Shown here: piece after piece, positions 9,257 through 19,400 of the stretch
Layout: every line of letters begins with the position of its first letter
Position numbering within the stretch: position 1 is the stretch's first letter
From: Neocallimastix lanati (nom. inval.)
Taxonomy: Eukaryota > Neocallimastigomycota > Neocallimastigomycetes > Neocallimastigales > Neocallimastigaceae
Direction of reading: 5' to 3'
NCBI GenBank assembly: GCA_016946835.1
Contig: JACVTC010000195.1
Location: 190,001-225,795 of the forward strand
DNA length: 35,795 bases
Made by a program: the position numbers and the translations under genes
Notes under the pieces: model-generated
The model's input: only the letters and a program-made list of their open reading frames with translations
What the model was told of the DNA's origin: nothing
Databases searched by the model: none

Positions 9257-9276
9257 ATGGGAGAAGGATAACTTCC
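9244..9276 (+). promoter_or_regulatory. Programmed -1 frameshift site with downstream hairpin (E2)
   Basis: T TTA AAC (9244-9250) lies in the gag frame, with gag TAA at 9254-9256. After an 8-nt spacer, GGGAG (9259-9263) can pair with CTTCC (9272-9276) across an 8-nt loop, with one G-U pair. A -1 slip enters the protease frame exactly here. E4 has the same heptamer, spacer, stem position and loop size. Confidence 0.8.
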
Positions 9277-10527
9277 AGTAAACAAACCAACCACATGGAA
9301 GACAATGCTAATAATTGTTATCATCATAATAGAAATATTAATAATAATAGTAACAATATTAATAATAAATATAATAATTATAATAATATGAATAACCATA
9401 ATAAATCAATATCAAATTATCAACCTTTACATATTAATAAACCAATTGAAGTTCTGGCACCAGCTGTCAGAAAACAAAAAGAAAAAAACGTAAGTTCCAT
9501 TCCTTATAATAAAGAGAAATCCAATGATACATTAAAGAATAATCCGACGCCGATTCAAACAGCAGCTATGAGACATAACAACAAATATGATGCTTGTCTT
9601 AATGAAGGAAAAAAGGTGCATAACCAAAAGGATCAAAATATGGAAACTAATACTTTACCAATTGAAGATGTAATTATGATTAAAGATGATATTGAAGATG
9701 GTATACCAAATAATGAAATTAATAAAAATAAGTCTACAAATACAGTAGATAAGAATACTACTTTAGATAAAAATAATAAAACTACCTCTAATAGTAATCA
9801 AACCGAAAAATTGGAGTACTTAGATCCTTCAATTATAGCCGAGAAGAATATTAGAACGAGTAAAAGAAACAATCATGAAGAAAGAATTAAAGATATTATT
9901 GAAAATGCAAAGAAATCTCCACCTTCATTAAGTAACAACAAAGAATCTAAAGAAAAACATATTAAATTAATAGAACAATTTGATGATTATTTAATCCAAG
10001 ATCTATTAAAAGAAGTTGCATCTACTGACGTTATTACTAAATTAGGATACTTACTCGATCTATTCCCAAAATTCAGAACAGCATTTAGTAAAGCTTTGAG
10101 GCTTACCCCTAAAAGTAATGCTATTAATAATGTGATGACAATAGTTAATAAATTTAAAATAATTAAAGTAAAAGGAAAAGTTGAAAATACCAATTGTGAG
10201 ATATTTTTAGATACTTGCGCTAGTGTTAATGCTATTACAAGATCAGCTTTAGAAAAATATAATATAAACAAACCTGCCATAGGAAGAATCTCAGAAACTA
10301 TTTTTCAAGCTTGTTCAAACTCGACGATTGAATCCGAAATATATGAGCTAGAAATAACTATAGGTGACAAGACTTTCCAAGATTATTTTAGAGTAATTGA
10401 AAAAGATGACCTTTTCGACATTCTAATTGGAGTTGATTCATTAAAGAAAAATAGGTTTGATATTAACCTAGTTAATGACTCATTATATTATATTATATTA
10501 ATGAAGATAATACTTACAAGAAATTAG
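9250..10527 (+). CDS. E2 protease region (Gag-Pol extension, -1 frame)
   Basis: The reading frame is entered by -1 slippage at 9244-9250; no initiation codon is needed. The first residues (NGRR, then TS) resemble those after the E4 slip site. A basic, Asn-rich segment follows. A conserved LLDLFPKFR helix then precedes a retropepsin-type domain: Leu-Asp-Thr-Cys-Ala-Ser (near 10207-10224) in place of the usual D[ST]G, and a Phe-Asp-Ile-Leu-Ile-Gly strand near 10420. The frame ends at 10527 because a TTATA pentamer is present three times in tandem at 10484-10500. The single frame of E1 across this boundary implies that protease and RT were once continuous. Confidence 0.85.
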   Translation, partial: PLNGRRITSSKQTNHMEDNANNCYHHNRNINNNSNNINNKYNNYNNMNNHNKSISNYQPLHINKPIEVLAPAVRKQKEKNVSSIPYNKEKSNDTLKNNPTPIQTAAMRHNNKYDACLNEGKKVHNQKDQNMETNTLPIEDVIMIKDDIEDGIPNNEINKNKSTNTVDKNTTLDKNNKTTSNSNQTEKLEYLDPSIIAEKNIRTSKRNNHEERIKDIIENAKKSPPSLSNNKESKEKHIKLIEQFDDYLIQDLLKEVASTDVITKLGYLLDLFPKFRTAFSKALRLTPKSNAINNVMTIVNKFKIIKVKGKVENTNCEIFLDTCASVNAITRSALEKYNINKPAIGRISETIFQACSNSTIESEIYELEITIGDKTFQDYFRVIEKDDLFDILIGVDSLKKNRFDINLVNDSLYYIILMKIILTRN

Positions 10528-13385
10528 CTGACCTTTACTACGATATTAATCTGAAAACCCCAATTGACTCAGGAGAAGAAATTATTAAAGAAAACACAAA
10601 TGCATCTACACCCTTACTACTTACTATAGTTATTCAGAATAAAGATAAACAATTAGAACAAACTATTAATGTTAAGGAAAATCTAATAAATGATATTATT
10701 AATGCCGTACCTAGTGAACATAAGAACTCTATAAAGGAGCTATTCGAAATTTTTAAAGACATATTAGCTGTGAAGACTGATGACCTTGGAACTTCTAAAT
10801 TATTACCACATAGAATTAATTTAATTCCAAATGCTAAACCAATAAAACTGAAAGCATATAAACTTTCTAAGTCTCAATCTATGGCTCTCAAGGAAATACT
10901 TACATTTTTAATCAATAATCGGTTGATTGAACCGTCTTTCTCTGCCTGGTCCTTTCCTGTTGTCTTAGTACCTAAAAAGAATAATAAAGATTGGAGAATG
11001 TGCGTTGATTACCGTAAATTAAATAATATAACAATTAAAGATTCATATTCATTACCTTTAATCGATGAAATTCTTTTGCAAATCGGAAATAATTCACAAA
11101 TCCTGTCTACCATTGACCTTTTTTCAGGATACCACCAAATTCCAATGGCTCCCGAAGATAAAGAAAAGACTGCATTTACCACAATGTATGGCAATTACAA
11201 CTTCAGAGTAATGCCATTTGGTTTATGTAACGCCCCAGCAACCTTTCAGAGAGAAATGAACAAAATATTTTTTGAATTAATCGGTGAATGTGTATTTACT
11301 TATATTGATGATATAATTATATTTTCTAAAGATATAAATGAACATATTTTACACTTACGTCGTGTTTTTAAGATACTAAAAGACAATGGATTAAAAATTA
11401 ATTTGGAAAAATGTTCATTCTTTAAAAAAGAAGTTTCACTACTTGGTCACAAGCTCTCGACAGATGGTATTTCTCCTATTCCTGAAAAAGTAAAAACAAT
11501 TGTTAATTGGTTACCACCTAAAAATACTACACAACTTAAATCTTTTCTTGGTGCTATAGGATATTATCGCAAATTAATTTAAAATTTTGCTCAAATAGCA
11601 AAACCTTTGTTTTACCTTTTAAAGAAGAACTCGATATTTAACTTTTCCGAAGAGTGTATTAAAGCATTTGAAGAATTAAAAAATAAATTAATACAAGCAC
11701 CTATATTAACTCCCCCAGATTTTTCTAAACCATTTATTATACGTACCGATGCTTCTAGAGATGGACTAGGAGGTGTTCTTCTACAACGAGATAAAAATAA
11801 TCTTGAGGTTCCTATTTTTTATGAAAGTAGATCATTAAGTAAATCGGAAGAAAATTATAGTATTACTGACCTGGAAGGTAAAGCTGTCTTCCATTGTGTT
11901 CAGAAATTTAAACAATTTATCACTGGTAATTCTTTTATAACTATAGTTTATACTGACCATAAACCGCTTGTTGGTATATTTAATAATCGTGAACCTACCA
12001 ATAGTAGACATCTCAAATGGGTTACGGAATTATCCATCTTGAATGTTAAAGTCGAATATCAAGAGGGGAGGAAGAATGTCATAGCTGATGCTCTGTCTAG
12101 ATTGGAAACTTCTGATAAACCTAAAGAAACAATAAATATTATATATAACAATAATAATGAAGTTGATAATAGTGATAATGGTATAAGTGATAATAATAAT
12201 AATAATAATAGTAATAGTATTAATAAATTTATAGAAGATTATATCAAAAAAAGAATAATAATTATTGATGGCAAAGAATATTATAAACAAGACGATAAAT
12301 TAAGGTACATAGTGAAAAACATGGAAGAAAAATTAACATTAATTGATCAAGCTCATCAAATTGGCCATGAGGGAGTATATAAAACATACAACAGATTAAA
12401 AAGAGATTATTATTGGAAAAATATGAAAAAGGATATTAATAATTATATTCGATGTTGTTACAAATGCCAAACATGTAAGCCACAAACATTAAATCAATTT
12501 CCAGAAGATAATGCCACTCCTCCAGGATACCCTTTCTCAAGAGTTGGACTCGATTTAATTGGACCCCTACCAGAAACTCCAAGAGGTAATAGATTTATAA
12601 TTGTTCTAGTTGACTATTTAACCAAATGGGTAGAGGCTGAACCATTAGTAACATCGGAAGCAGATGACGTGATAAACTTTTTAAAGAAAGTATTCTCAAG
12701 ACATGGTATCCCTGAGATACTGGTAACAGATAATGGTCCACAGTTCACCGCAGATAAAACAAAAGCATTCTTAGATCTACACGATGTTTATGTTCACTAT
12801 ATTTCAACTTACCATCCAGCCTCGAATGGAGAAGTTGAAAACAGAAACAAAGAAATTGGGAAGTATCTACGAATCCTGGGGAAAAAGGATAAGCATTGGG
12901 ATGAGACTTTATATAGTGCTTTATGGGCACTACGTACTTGTAAAAGTGAAGTTACAAAATACAGTAGCTTCGAATTATTGTATGGAAGGAGGAATATACA
13001 ACCTTTCGAATTATCCATTAATATTGAAAAGAAAAATGAATGGGAAAGTGATGAAGAGTACTGGCTCAGAAAATTTTTGATACATGATAAGTGGATAAAG
13101 GAAGCCATAAGAAATATTGAAACCGCAAACAAACTTTGGTCTGATAGAAGGAAACAAATCAAAAGAATGAGAAGTGACTATAAACCAGGGGACTTAGTAT
13201 TAGTGAAAGTATTTAATCGAAGGAAGCTAGACCCATTCTTCACAGGACCATTACAAATTGTTAAAAAAGAATTAAACACAGTGACAGTATGCGACCCAAC
13301 GACTGGTGAAATAGCAGAACGTAATATCCACCTGAAGAATATTATTCCATACTTTATGGAACTGAACCTCACAAATGAAGACTAA
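10488..13385 (+). pseudogene. E2 pol: RT, RNase H, integrase, disrupted
   Basis: The frame is shifted against protease by a 5-bp slippage at 10484-10500 and cut by a TAA at 11580-11582, where E1 has AAA (Lys). Both halves are in the same frame. The RT carries LVPKKN, DYRKLN and YIDD. RNase H has TDASRDG and YTDHKPL. The integrase has the HHCC domain (HQIGHEG to CYKCQ), then Asp in GLDLIGPL, Asp at 12729 and Glu at 12837 (36 residues apart), and a GPLQIV module. Catalytic residues are intact, so inactivation comes from the two lesions only, in keeping with similar LTRs. It could also be listed as two pieces, 10770-11582 and 11607-13385. Confidence 0.88.
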
Positions 13386-13608
13386 GATACTTATCAGATA
13401 ATATAAATATATTTACAATAATTATTAAATAATTAAAACAATATTTATAGCAAGTTTTTTTTTTAATAAGTAGATAATCAAAGAATATAAATTTAAAAAA
13501 AAAAAAATAATAATATTTACATATGAATTTTTTTTATTTATTAATATTTATTATCAATTATAAATTAAAAAATAATATATATAAAATAAATATGGTTTTT
13601 ATCAAAAA

Positions 13609-13639
<31 letters not shown>

Positions 13640-13750
13640 TTTAATACAACCTATAACTTCCTGACAATAACACGCTTTAAAAAAAAATTTATAGAGATAG
13701 ATAAATAATACAATTATATAATTTTCAGAATATAGATAACGACAAAAAAA

Positions 13751-13784
<34 letters not shown>

Positions 13785-13904
13785 TGCATATACAATATAG
13801 TATAAAATTACATATATGTAATGTATACATGTACATTATTGTATGAAATTATATATATATAATATAAAAAAAAAAAAAAAATTTATATAGTTATATAGTT
13901 CAAA

Positions 13905-13941
<37 letters not shown>

Positions 13942-14006
13942 GAATATAATAACATTTTTTTTTTTAATTTTTATAAACATTCTTTATCCATTATATCCAT
14001 AAATCA
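13386..14006 (+). repeat. E2 3' region of A-runs and (TA)n tracts
   Basis: No gene is visible. Long A-runs are followed by TA dinucleotide tracts at about 13603-13640, 13743-13785 and 13866-13880, with further A-runs near 13908-13935. In E1 and E4 the pol stop is next to the polypurine tract, so about 600 bp of simple sequence has been added here. Confidence 0.8.
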
Positions 14007-14046
14007 AGACTTCAAGGGACGAAGTCTAGACAAAGTGGGGGTGTCT
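14007..14046 (+). promoter_or_regulatory. Pre-PPT stem-loop and polypurine tract (E2)
   Basis: AGACTTC (14007-14013) pairs with GAAGTCT (14021-14027); the polypurine tract AAAGTGGGGG follows. This copy lies far outside pol, yet keeps both stem arms and the AAGGGAC loop. Confidence 0.75.
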
Positions 14047-14604
14047 TGGTACGTTACTCACTAAAATAGAATAAATTATTAAAAATATAAGAAAATAAAT
14101 AATTCTTTAGTTATTTTATTATATAGGTATAAGGTTTAATTAGTATATAAAAATATAATATTAATAAAAATAATTTTTAATTAATAGATAACCAATAAGA
14201 ATTAAGATAAATTATAGTATAAAAATAAGTGAAAGATAAAATATTAACAAAAGAGGAACTTAATAATCTAATATCTTTAAAGAATATAATAGTTAGAATA
14301 GGAATTATAAAATATTTATTCGGGTGAATAAATATTTAGGATATTTTGGTTAATATTATTATTAAAATATAAATTTAAAGATATAATAAAGTTATAATAA
14401 AATTAAATGTACTTATTTAAAGAACAAAACTTAAATAAAATAAAGACTTAAAAGTAACACATTATTATTTATTAAAAATTTATTATTAATTTTGTGTTAT
14501 AATTTTTTTATTTATTTCTTTTATTAGAATATATTATTTTATAATTTTACAACTTGCTTTCCCCAAATCATATAAAAGGTACAATATATAAAAATAACGT
14601 ACCA
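14047..14604 (+). repeat. E2 3' LTR (558 bp)
   Basis: It starts TGGTACGTTA and ends TAACGTACCA, a 10-bp perfect inverted repeat. It matches 7286-7832 with about six substitutions and two 1-2-base indels. The next five bases, TTCTG, then TGTAAG at 14610, suggest that TTCTG is a target duplication shared with the neighbouring fragment. Confidence 0.92.
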
Positions 14605-14609
14605 TTCTG

Positions 14610-14826
14610 TGTAAGAAACTTAGATAAATTTATTATAAAATTTATCTATCTTTCTTATTTAATACATTAATTTAATACATTAAATTATTGTATTTATTTT
14701 AACCAATAATATTTAATTATTAATTTATATATAATTATTAATTTATATATATTTAAATTTTATTTCTTTTTAATATTTCTTAATTTATTATTTCTTAAAT
14801 TGTTCTTCTTTCATTGAACAATTCAA
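14610..14826 (+). repeat. TGTAA-family LTR 5' fragment (copy b)
   Basis: It begins TGTAAGAAACTTAG. Its first 130 bases recur almost exactly at 15257. A start hairpin pairs 14612-14631 with 14638-14657 (18 of 20). The homology then stops, so only the LTR start is kept. Confidence 0.7.
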
Positions 14827-14829
14827 ATG

Positions 14830-15150
14830 AAAAGGAGCAATGTAAGAAATACAAATAAATTTATTAATAATTCATTTACATTTCTTAGTTATTATAATTT
14901 ATTTAATTTAATATTTATTTATTCATTTAATAATATAGTCATTTTATTTAACTTTATATTTATTTATACACTTAGTAATTATATTTATTTTATTTAATTT
15001 ATAATTATTTATTCACTTATATTAGTTAGAAAACAATATTAAGGTTTTCCCAAGTTAATTGGTTTTACTTAATATTGATTCATCTAGAGTTTTTCCGCTA
15101 ATCTTTTCTCTAGATGTAAAAAAGTTAAGGTTAGCAAAACTTTCAATAAA
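14830..15150 (+). repeat. TGTAA-family LTR fragment with its own polypurine tract (copy c)
   Basis: AAAAGGAGCAA (14830-14840) precedes TGTAAGAAATAC, as in the ET 3' end, so this was a 3' LTR. The start hairpin is 14843-14887. Hairpin II pairs CAATATTAAG (15034-15043) with CTTAATATTG (15068-15077), with an inner CCAA/TTGG stem. Hairpin III pairs CATCTAGAG (15081-15089) with CTCTAGATG (15108-15116). The right end is uncertain. Confidence 0.65.
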
Positions 15151-15244
15151 TTATATAATTTTATATTTTTTTTTGGTTAATTATAATTTTTATTTTAAAC
15201 TTACTACTTCTTTTATGATAATGAATTTATACAAATTCATTAAG

Positions 15245-15430
15245 TAAAGGGAGCAATGTAAGAAACTTAGATAAATTTATTATAAAATTTATCTATCTTT
15301 CTTATTTAATACATTAATTTAATACATTAAATTATTGTATTTATTTTAACCAATAATATTTAATTATTAATTTATATATATTTGATTCTCTTGAGTTCTC
15401 TTCGAGAAATCAAGAGAATCAGATCAAAAA
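15245..15430 (+). repeat. TGTAA-family LTR fragment with polypurine tract (copy b')
   Basis: TAAAGGGAGCAA (15245-15256) precedes TGTAAGAAACTTAG at 15257. The start hairpin is 15259-15304. At 15383-15421 a near-perfect hairpin (GATTCTCTTGA with TCAAGAGAATC, inner TTCTC/GAGAA, loop TTC) corresponds to hairpin IV of the ET and solo LTRs. Hairpins II and III are missing, so this copy is internally deleted. The following 140 bp to 15570 is AT-rich with nothing recognised. Confidence 0.65.
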
Positions 15431-15570
15431 TCATTAATTAATAATTTAGTATAGAAATTATAAGAATAAATTAATATAAACCATAAATTAAATATTAAAA
15501 AATAAGTAAATAGTAATAATTAGTTGGATAAATAATTAAAATCATAAAAAATTAAAAGAATAGATATATA

Positions 15571-15980
15571 GTAATAAATAGTAATAAATAATAATAAATA
15601 ATAATAAATAATAATAAATAATAATAAATAATAATAAATAATAATAAATAATAATAAATAATAATAAATAATAATAAATAATAATAAAATAATAATAAAT
15701 AATAATAAATAATAATAAAATAATAATAAATAATAATAAATAATACTAAATAATACTAAATAATACTAAATAATAATAAATAATAATAAATAATACTAAA
15801 TAATACTAAATAATAATAAATAATAATAAATAATAAATAATAATAAATAATAAATAATAATAAATAATAAATAATAATAAATAATAATAAATAATAATAA
15901 ATAATAATAAATAATAATAAATAATAATAAATAATGATAGTAAATAATAAATGATAAATGATAAATGATAAATAATAAAA
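15571..15980. repeat. 10-bp AT minisatellite
   Basis: Near-perfect copies of the decamer ATAATAAATA run for about 400 bp. AATACTAAAT variants occur near 15744-15812, with 7-bp interruptions and a degenerate GATAAAT tail. Long reading frames across it on the minus strand are artefacts of the repeat. Confidence 0.9.
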
Positions 15981-16016
15981 AAAATTAAACAACAATAAAT
16001 AGCAATAATAAAATAA

Positions 16017-16479
16017 ATAATAACAATAATAAGAACACATAAATACACTAACATATGTTTACATGATTTTAGGGAAATAGAACTGGAAGAAGTAGGCCAA
16101 GGAAACAATATAGAAGAACCAAGACTTAGTACAGACCTTAGAAGCAGAAGTGTGTTAGCATCTAGGTAACAGTTTCCGGATTAAGTTTATCTGTCACAGG
16201 CAGCGATCTGGGCAGCTCTGGACTGGCCTATCCGATGTGTGGTAGGTTGCAATCGTGGTGTACGCGGGAACATGACACCAGTAATAGGCAAGCTGCTCCC
16301 GTCATTAAGTACATACTACTGTTTACTGCTAACGTGCTTCTGGAAAATCGTCTGGAAATGCTTGAGTATTTTCTTATTCAACTGTTTTCTTTCGCCAAAA
16401 CTTCCTAACTATGACCTTATAATCATAATAAATATATATATATATTTCATAGTTAATATAATTTATAATTTAGGTAAAA
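16017..16479 (+). other. GC-richer patch upstream of ET, with a short reading-frame tail
   Basis: Composition changes abruptly to mixed-base DNA (about 16070-16410) between the minisatellite and the ET start. A frame open from 16017 ends at TAA 16167-16169 after about 30 residues of non-AT-biased, Glu/Arg-rich sequence (EIELEEVGQGNN, then RSRSVLASR). This could be the C-terminus of an older gene or element. I find no TGTAA LTR and no primer-binding site, so the ET 5' end appears replaced or deleted. It may also be ET leader. Confidence 0.4.
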
Positions 16480-19400
16480 ATGGAATCCAATAGTAATAAC
16501 GCCCAAATTCCAAGTGAAGTTGAATCCTCAAAGCTTATAACAGCTTTAACAGAATTTATTCCTACCTTCTTTTCCGCCAACGGAGTGTTATCCAAGGACT
16601 TAGCTGATAACAACAAACTTAACGTTAATGAGCTCCTGGAACAGAGTGAATTGTTTTTTAAAAAACATCCCAACTCTTTTTCCACGGACGACTTAAAAAT
16701 TTCTTATGATATCAGCATGTTACATGGACCTCCAAAGAAATGGGGACTTTCATTGAAGGCTGATGGGACTTTAAATTCGTTAAGCTATGACACCTTTAAA
16801 GATATTTTGATAAGCAATTTTGGGGATACTAAAGAACAGAAGGATGTTCTTATTGAACAACTTCTAAACTTAAAACAACTTCATTTAGGAAGAGCCGCAT
16901 TATATACTATTGAATTTCGAAGGTTAGCTGGACGTATTGGATGGCCGGACGATGTATTCATTGACCTAATCAAAAGAGGTCTTCTTGAGGATGTTAAAAC
17001 AGAGTTCAATAAATTAGACAAACCTAAAAGTTTATTTGAGGCAACAAATTCTATTATCAATATTGATAGAAAATGTTTACTTAAGCAAAAAGTAAAGACC
17101 AATGACTACAAGCCAAAGAGTAGTAAATCTTTCAAACGAAAAAGAAACGAAACTAACATGACCGAAAACAAATTTAAACGCAATAAGCACCATAAGGAAC
17201 GAGACAATGGAAGTATTTTATCAGCAAATTACACCCCAAGTCATAATAATAAAATGACTACAACTTTCTTGTTAACCGTTAATAACAAAAAGATTAAAAC
17301 CAGAATCCTTATTGACTCGGGCTCTGCTAGAAGTTATCTCTGCAAAAGCTTCGTAACAGCAAACAAAATTCCTTATTCAAACCTCTCAAATACGATCAAT
17401 GTAAAACTTCCTAATGAAAAGAATATGGCTATAAAACAAGTTACAAAACGTCTTAAGCTTACTTTCATGGACCATACGGAAACATTTGAATTCTTTATAG
17501 CCAATTTACAACTTCAAGACGTATCTGCAATCCTTGGAAGAGATTGGTTAAGCCTTCATTCACCTTACATTGATTACAAAAATAATAAAATTTACTTCTT
17601 GGAAAGCTACTGTAAAAACCATTGCCCTTCTGCTAAGGGTAATAGGTTTGTTTTCCATTCATCAGATATTACTGCTTCTCTCTTACCCAATAATGAACAG
17701 AAGGAAGAAATTCCTCTTGGCTCAATAATTCCAGATTCCATATCTGAAGACGAACTTAGCGATATGAACATTTGCGCTGCTTTAGTTCACAATAGTGAAA
17801 TTAAGAATACCAAAAGAAATAAAAAAATAATTAAAAAATATTATTATGACCTTTGTATTGTATTTGAAAAGAAAGAAGCTGATAAACTCCCTCCACACCG
17901 TGTTTATGATATATCCATTGATTTAGTTCCCGGTGCTCAACTTTATTTTGGACCAATTTATTCGTTGACTGTTGAAGAAAAGAAGGCACTTCGTGAATAC
18001 ATTAAGGAAAACCTTGCTAAAGGATTCATTAGAAAATCAAAATCTCCTGCTGGTGCCCCGGTGCTATTTGTTAGAAAACGTGACGGTTCTCTTAGACTTT
18101 GTGTTGACTATAGAAAGCTCAATTCTATCACCATTAGAAACAGTTATCCAATTCCTAGGATATCTGATTTGATAGAATCATTTAAAGGTGCTATTATTTT
18201 CTCTCGGCTTGACTTAAGATCTGCCTATAACTTAGTTCGTGTCAAGAAAGGCCATGAATACCTTACTGCTTTTCGTACTCCTTTTGGTCATTTTGAATAC
18301 CGTGTAATGCCTTTTGGTTTACGTAATGCACCTTCGGTTTTTCAACGCTTTATCCAAGACATTTTTTCTGATGATATTGGCTTGTTTCTCTTTGTCTACT
18401 TAGATGACATTATAATATATTCGAAAAACCTTACTGAACATATTAAACATGTTCATCATGTCCTTTCTTTGTTAGTCAAAAATGGTCTCTATGTAAAACT
18501 AGAAAAATGTGAATTTCACGTTCCTGAAACTACTTTTTTAGGGTTTGTTGTATCAATAAATGGCCTTTCTATGGATAAAAACAAAGTAAAATCAATTCTT
18601 GAATGGCCTACTCCAAAAAACATGAATGAACTTCAAAGTTTCCTCGGACTCTGTAACTACTATAGGAAATTCATAAAGAATTTCGCCATAATTATGGAAC
18701 CCTTAAGAATACTCCTCAAGAAGAATAACGAGTTCAAATGGAATGATGATGCTGAGAATGCCTTCAAAAAATTAAAACTTGCTTTTACCACAGACGAAAT
18801 CCTTATCTACCCCGATCCAGATAAGGAATTCACTGTTGAAACTGATGCCAGTGATTTTGCTGTGGGTTGCATTCTTTCTCAAATCAGTGACAAGGATAAC
18901 GAATTTCACCCTGTCGCTTTTCATTCTAGGTCTTTGTCATCTTCTGAATTAAATTATACAATATATGACAAGGAACTACTCGCTATTATCACCGCTTTTG
19001 AAACCTGGCGTCACCACCTTGAAGGGGCTAAGTTTCCTGTTCAAATCATTACCGATCACAGGAATTTATTATATTTTAAAAAGCCTCAACATTTAAACCA
19101 ACGCCAGATAAGATGGAGCCTCTTTCTTTCTAAGTTTGACTTTAGGATTTCGTTCAGACCTGGATCAAGGTGTGGTAAACCAGATTCGTTGTCGAGACGT
19201 CCGGATTATAAATCCGTGGTTTCCCTCCACAACAAAGACCGTCCTTTATTGGATGATTATGCCTTTTATTGTGCAAACACTATTATCAGTAGCTTGATTG
19301 ATACCCAACCGACTGACAAATTTTGTGGATCAAGGAGTAGTGAACCAGATTCGTCGTCGAGACGTCCGGATTATAATTCCGTGGTTTCCCTCCACAACAA

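Larger units (their letters stand above)
6441..14604 (+). mobile_element. E2: Ty3/gypsy LTR retrotransposon, D[ST]C lineage, pol broken
   Basis: The order is 5' LTR (split by the solo LTR and cut at its start by E1), primer-binding site, gag, protease in the -1 frame, pol with one frameshift and one nonsense codon, long simple-repeat 3' region, stem-loop, polypurine tract and 3' LTR. The LTR ends are TGGTACGTTA/TAACGTACCA, a 10-bp perfect inverted repeat seen in full in the 3' copy. The two LTRs differ by about six substitutions and two short indels. The first five LTR bases and the left flank are expected beyond the left edge, on the far side of E1. Confidence 0.9.

Noticed and set aside
12745-13162. 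Overlapping frames on both strands inside the E2 integrase.
   Set aside because: They are shadows of the conserved pol frame, without independent domains.
13523-13795. Short frames in the A/TA-rich region after E2 pol.
   Set aside because: They consist of simple-repeat translation (poly-Lys, poly-Phe, Tyr-Ile) with no support as genes.
15571-15980. Regular short repeats as a possible CRISPR array.
   Set aside because: There are no unique spacers, the unit is 10 bp and pure A+T, and the setting is eukaryotic.
15756-16108. Minus-strand reading frames rich in Tyr, Leu and Ile across the minisatellite.
   Set aside because: They are an artefact of the repeat, with no domain and biased composition.
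16200-16300. tRNA-like or SINE-like sequence (GGTTGCAATCG resembles a B box).
   Set aside because: The B box match is imperfect, and no convincing A box or cloverleaf could be drawn.
16465-16482. Intron 3' end or splice site before the ET start (TTTAGGTAAAAATGG).
   Set aside because: No matching 5' exon was found, and an in-frame stop precedes the ATG, which has a good context.
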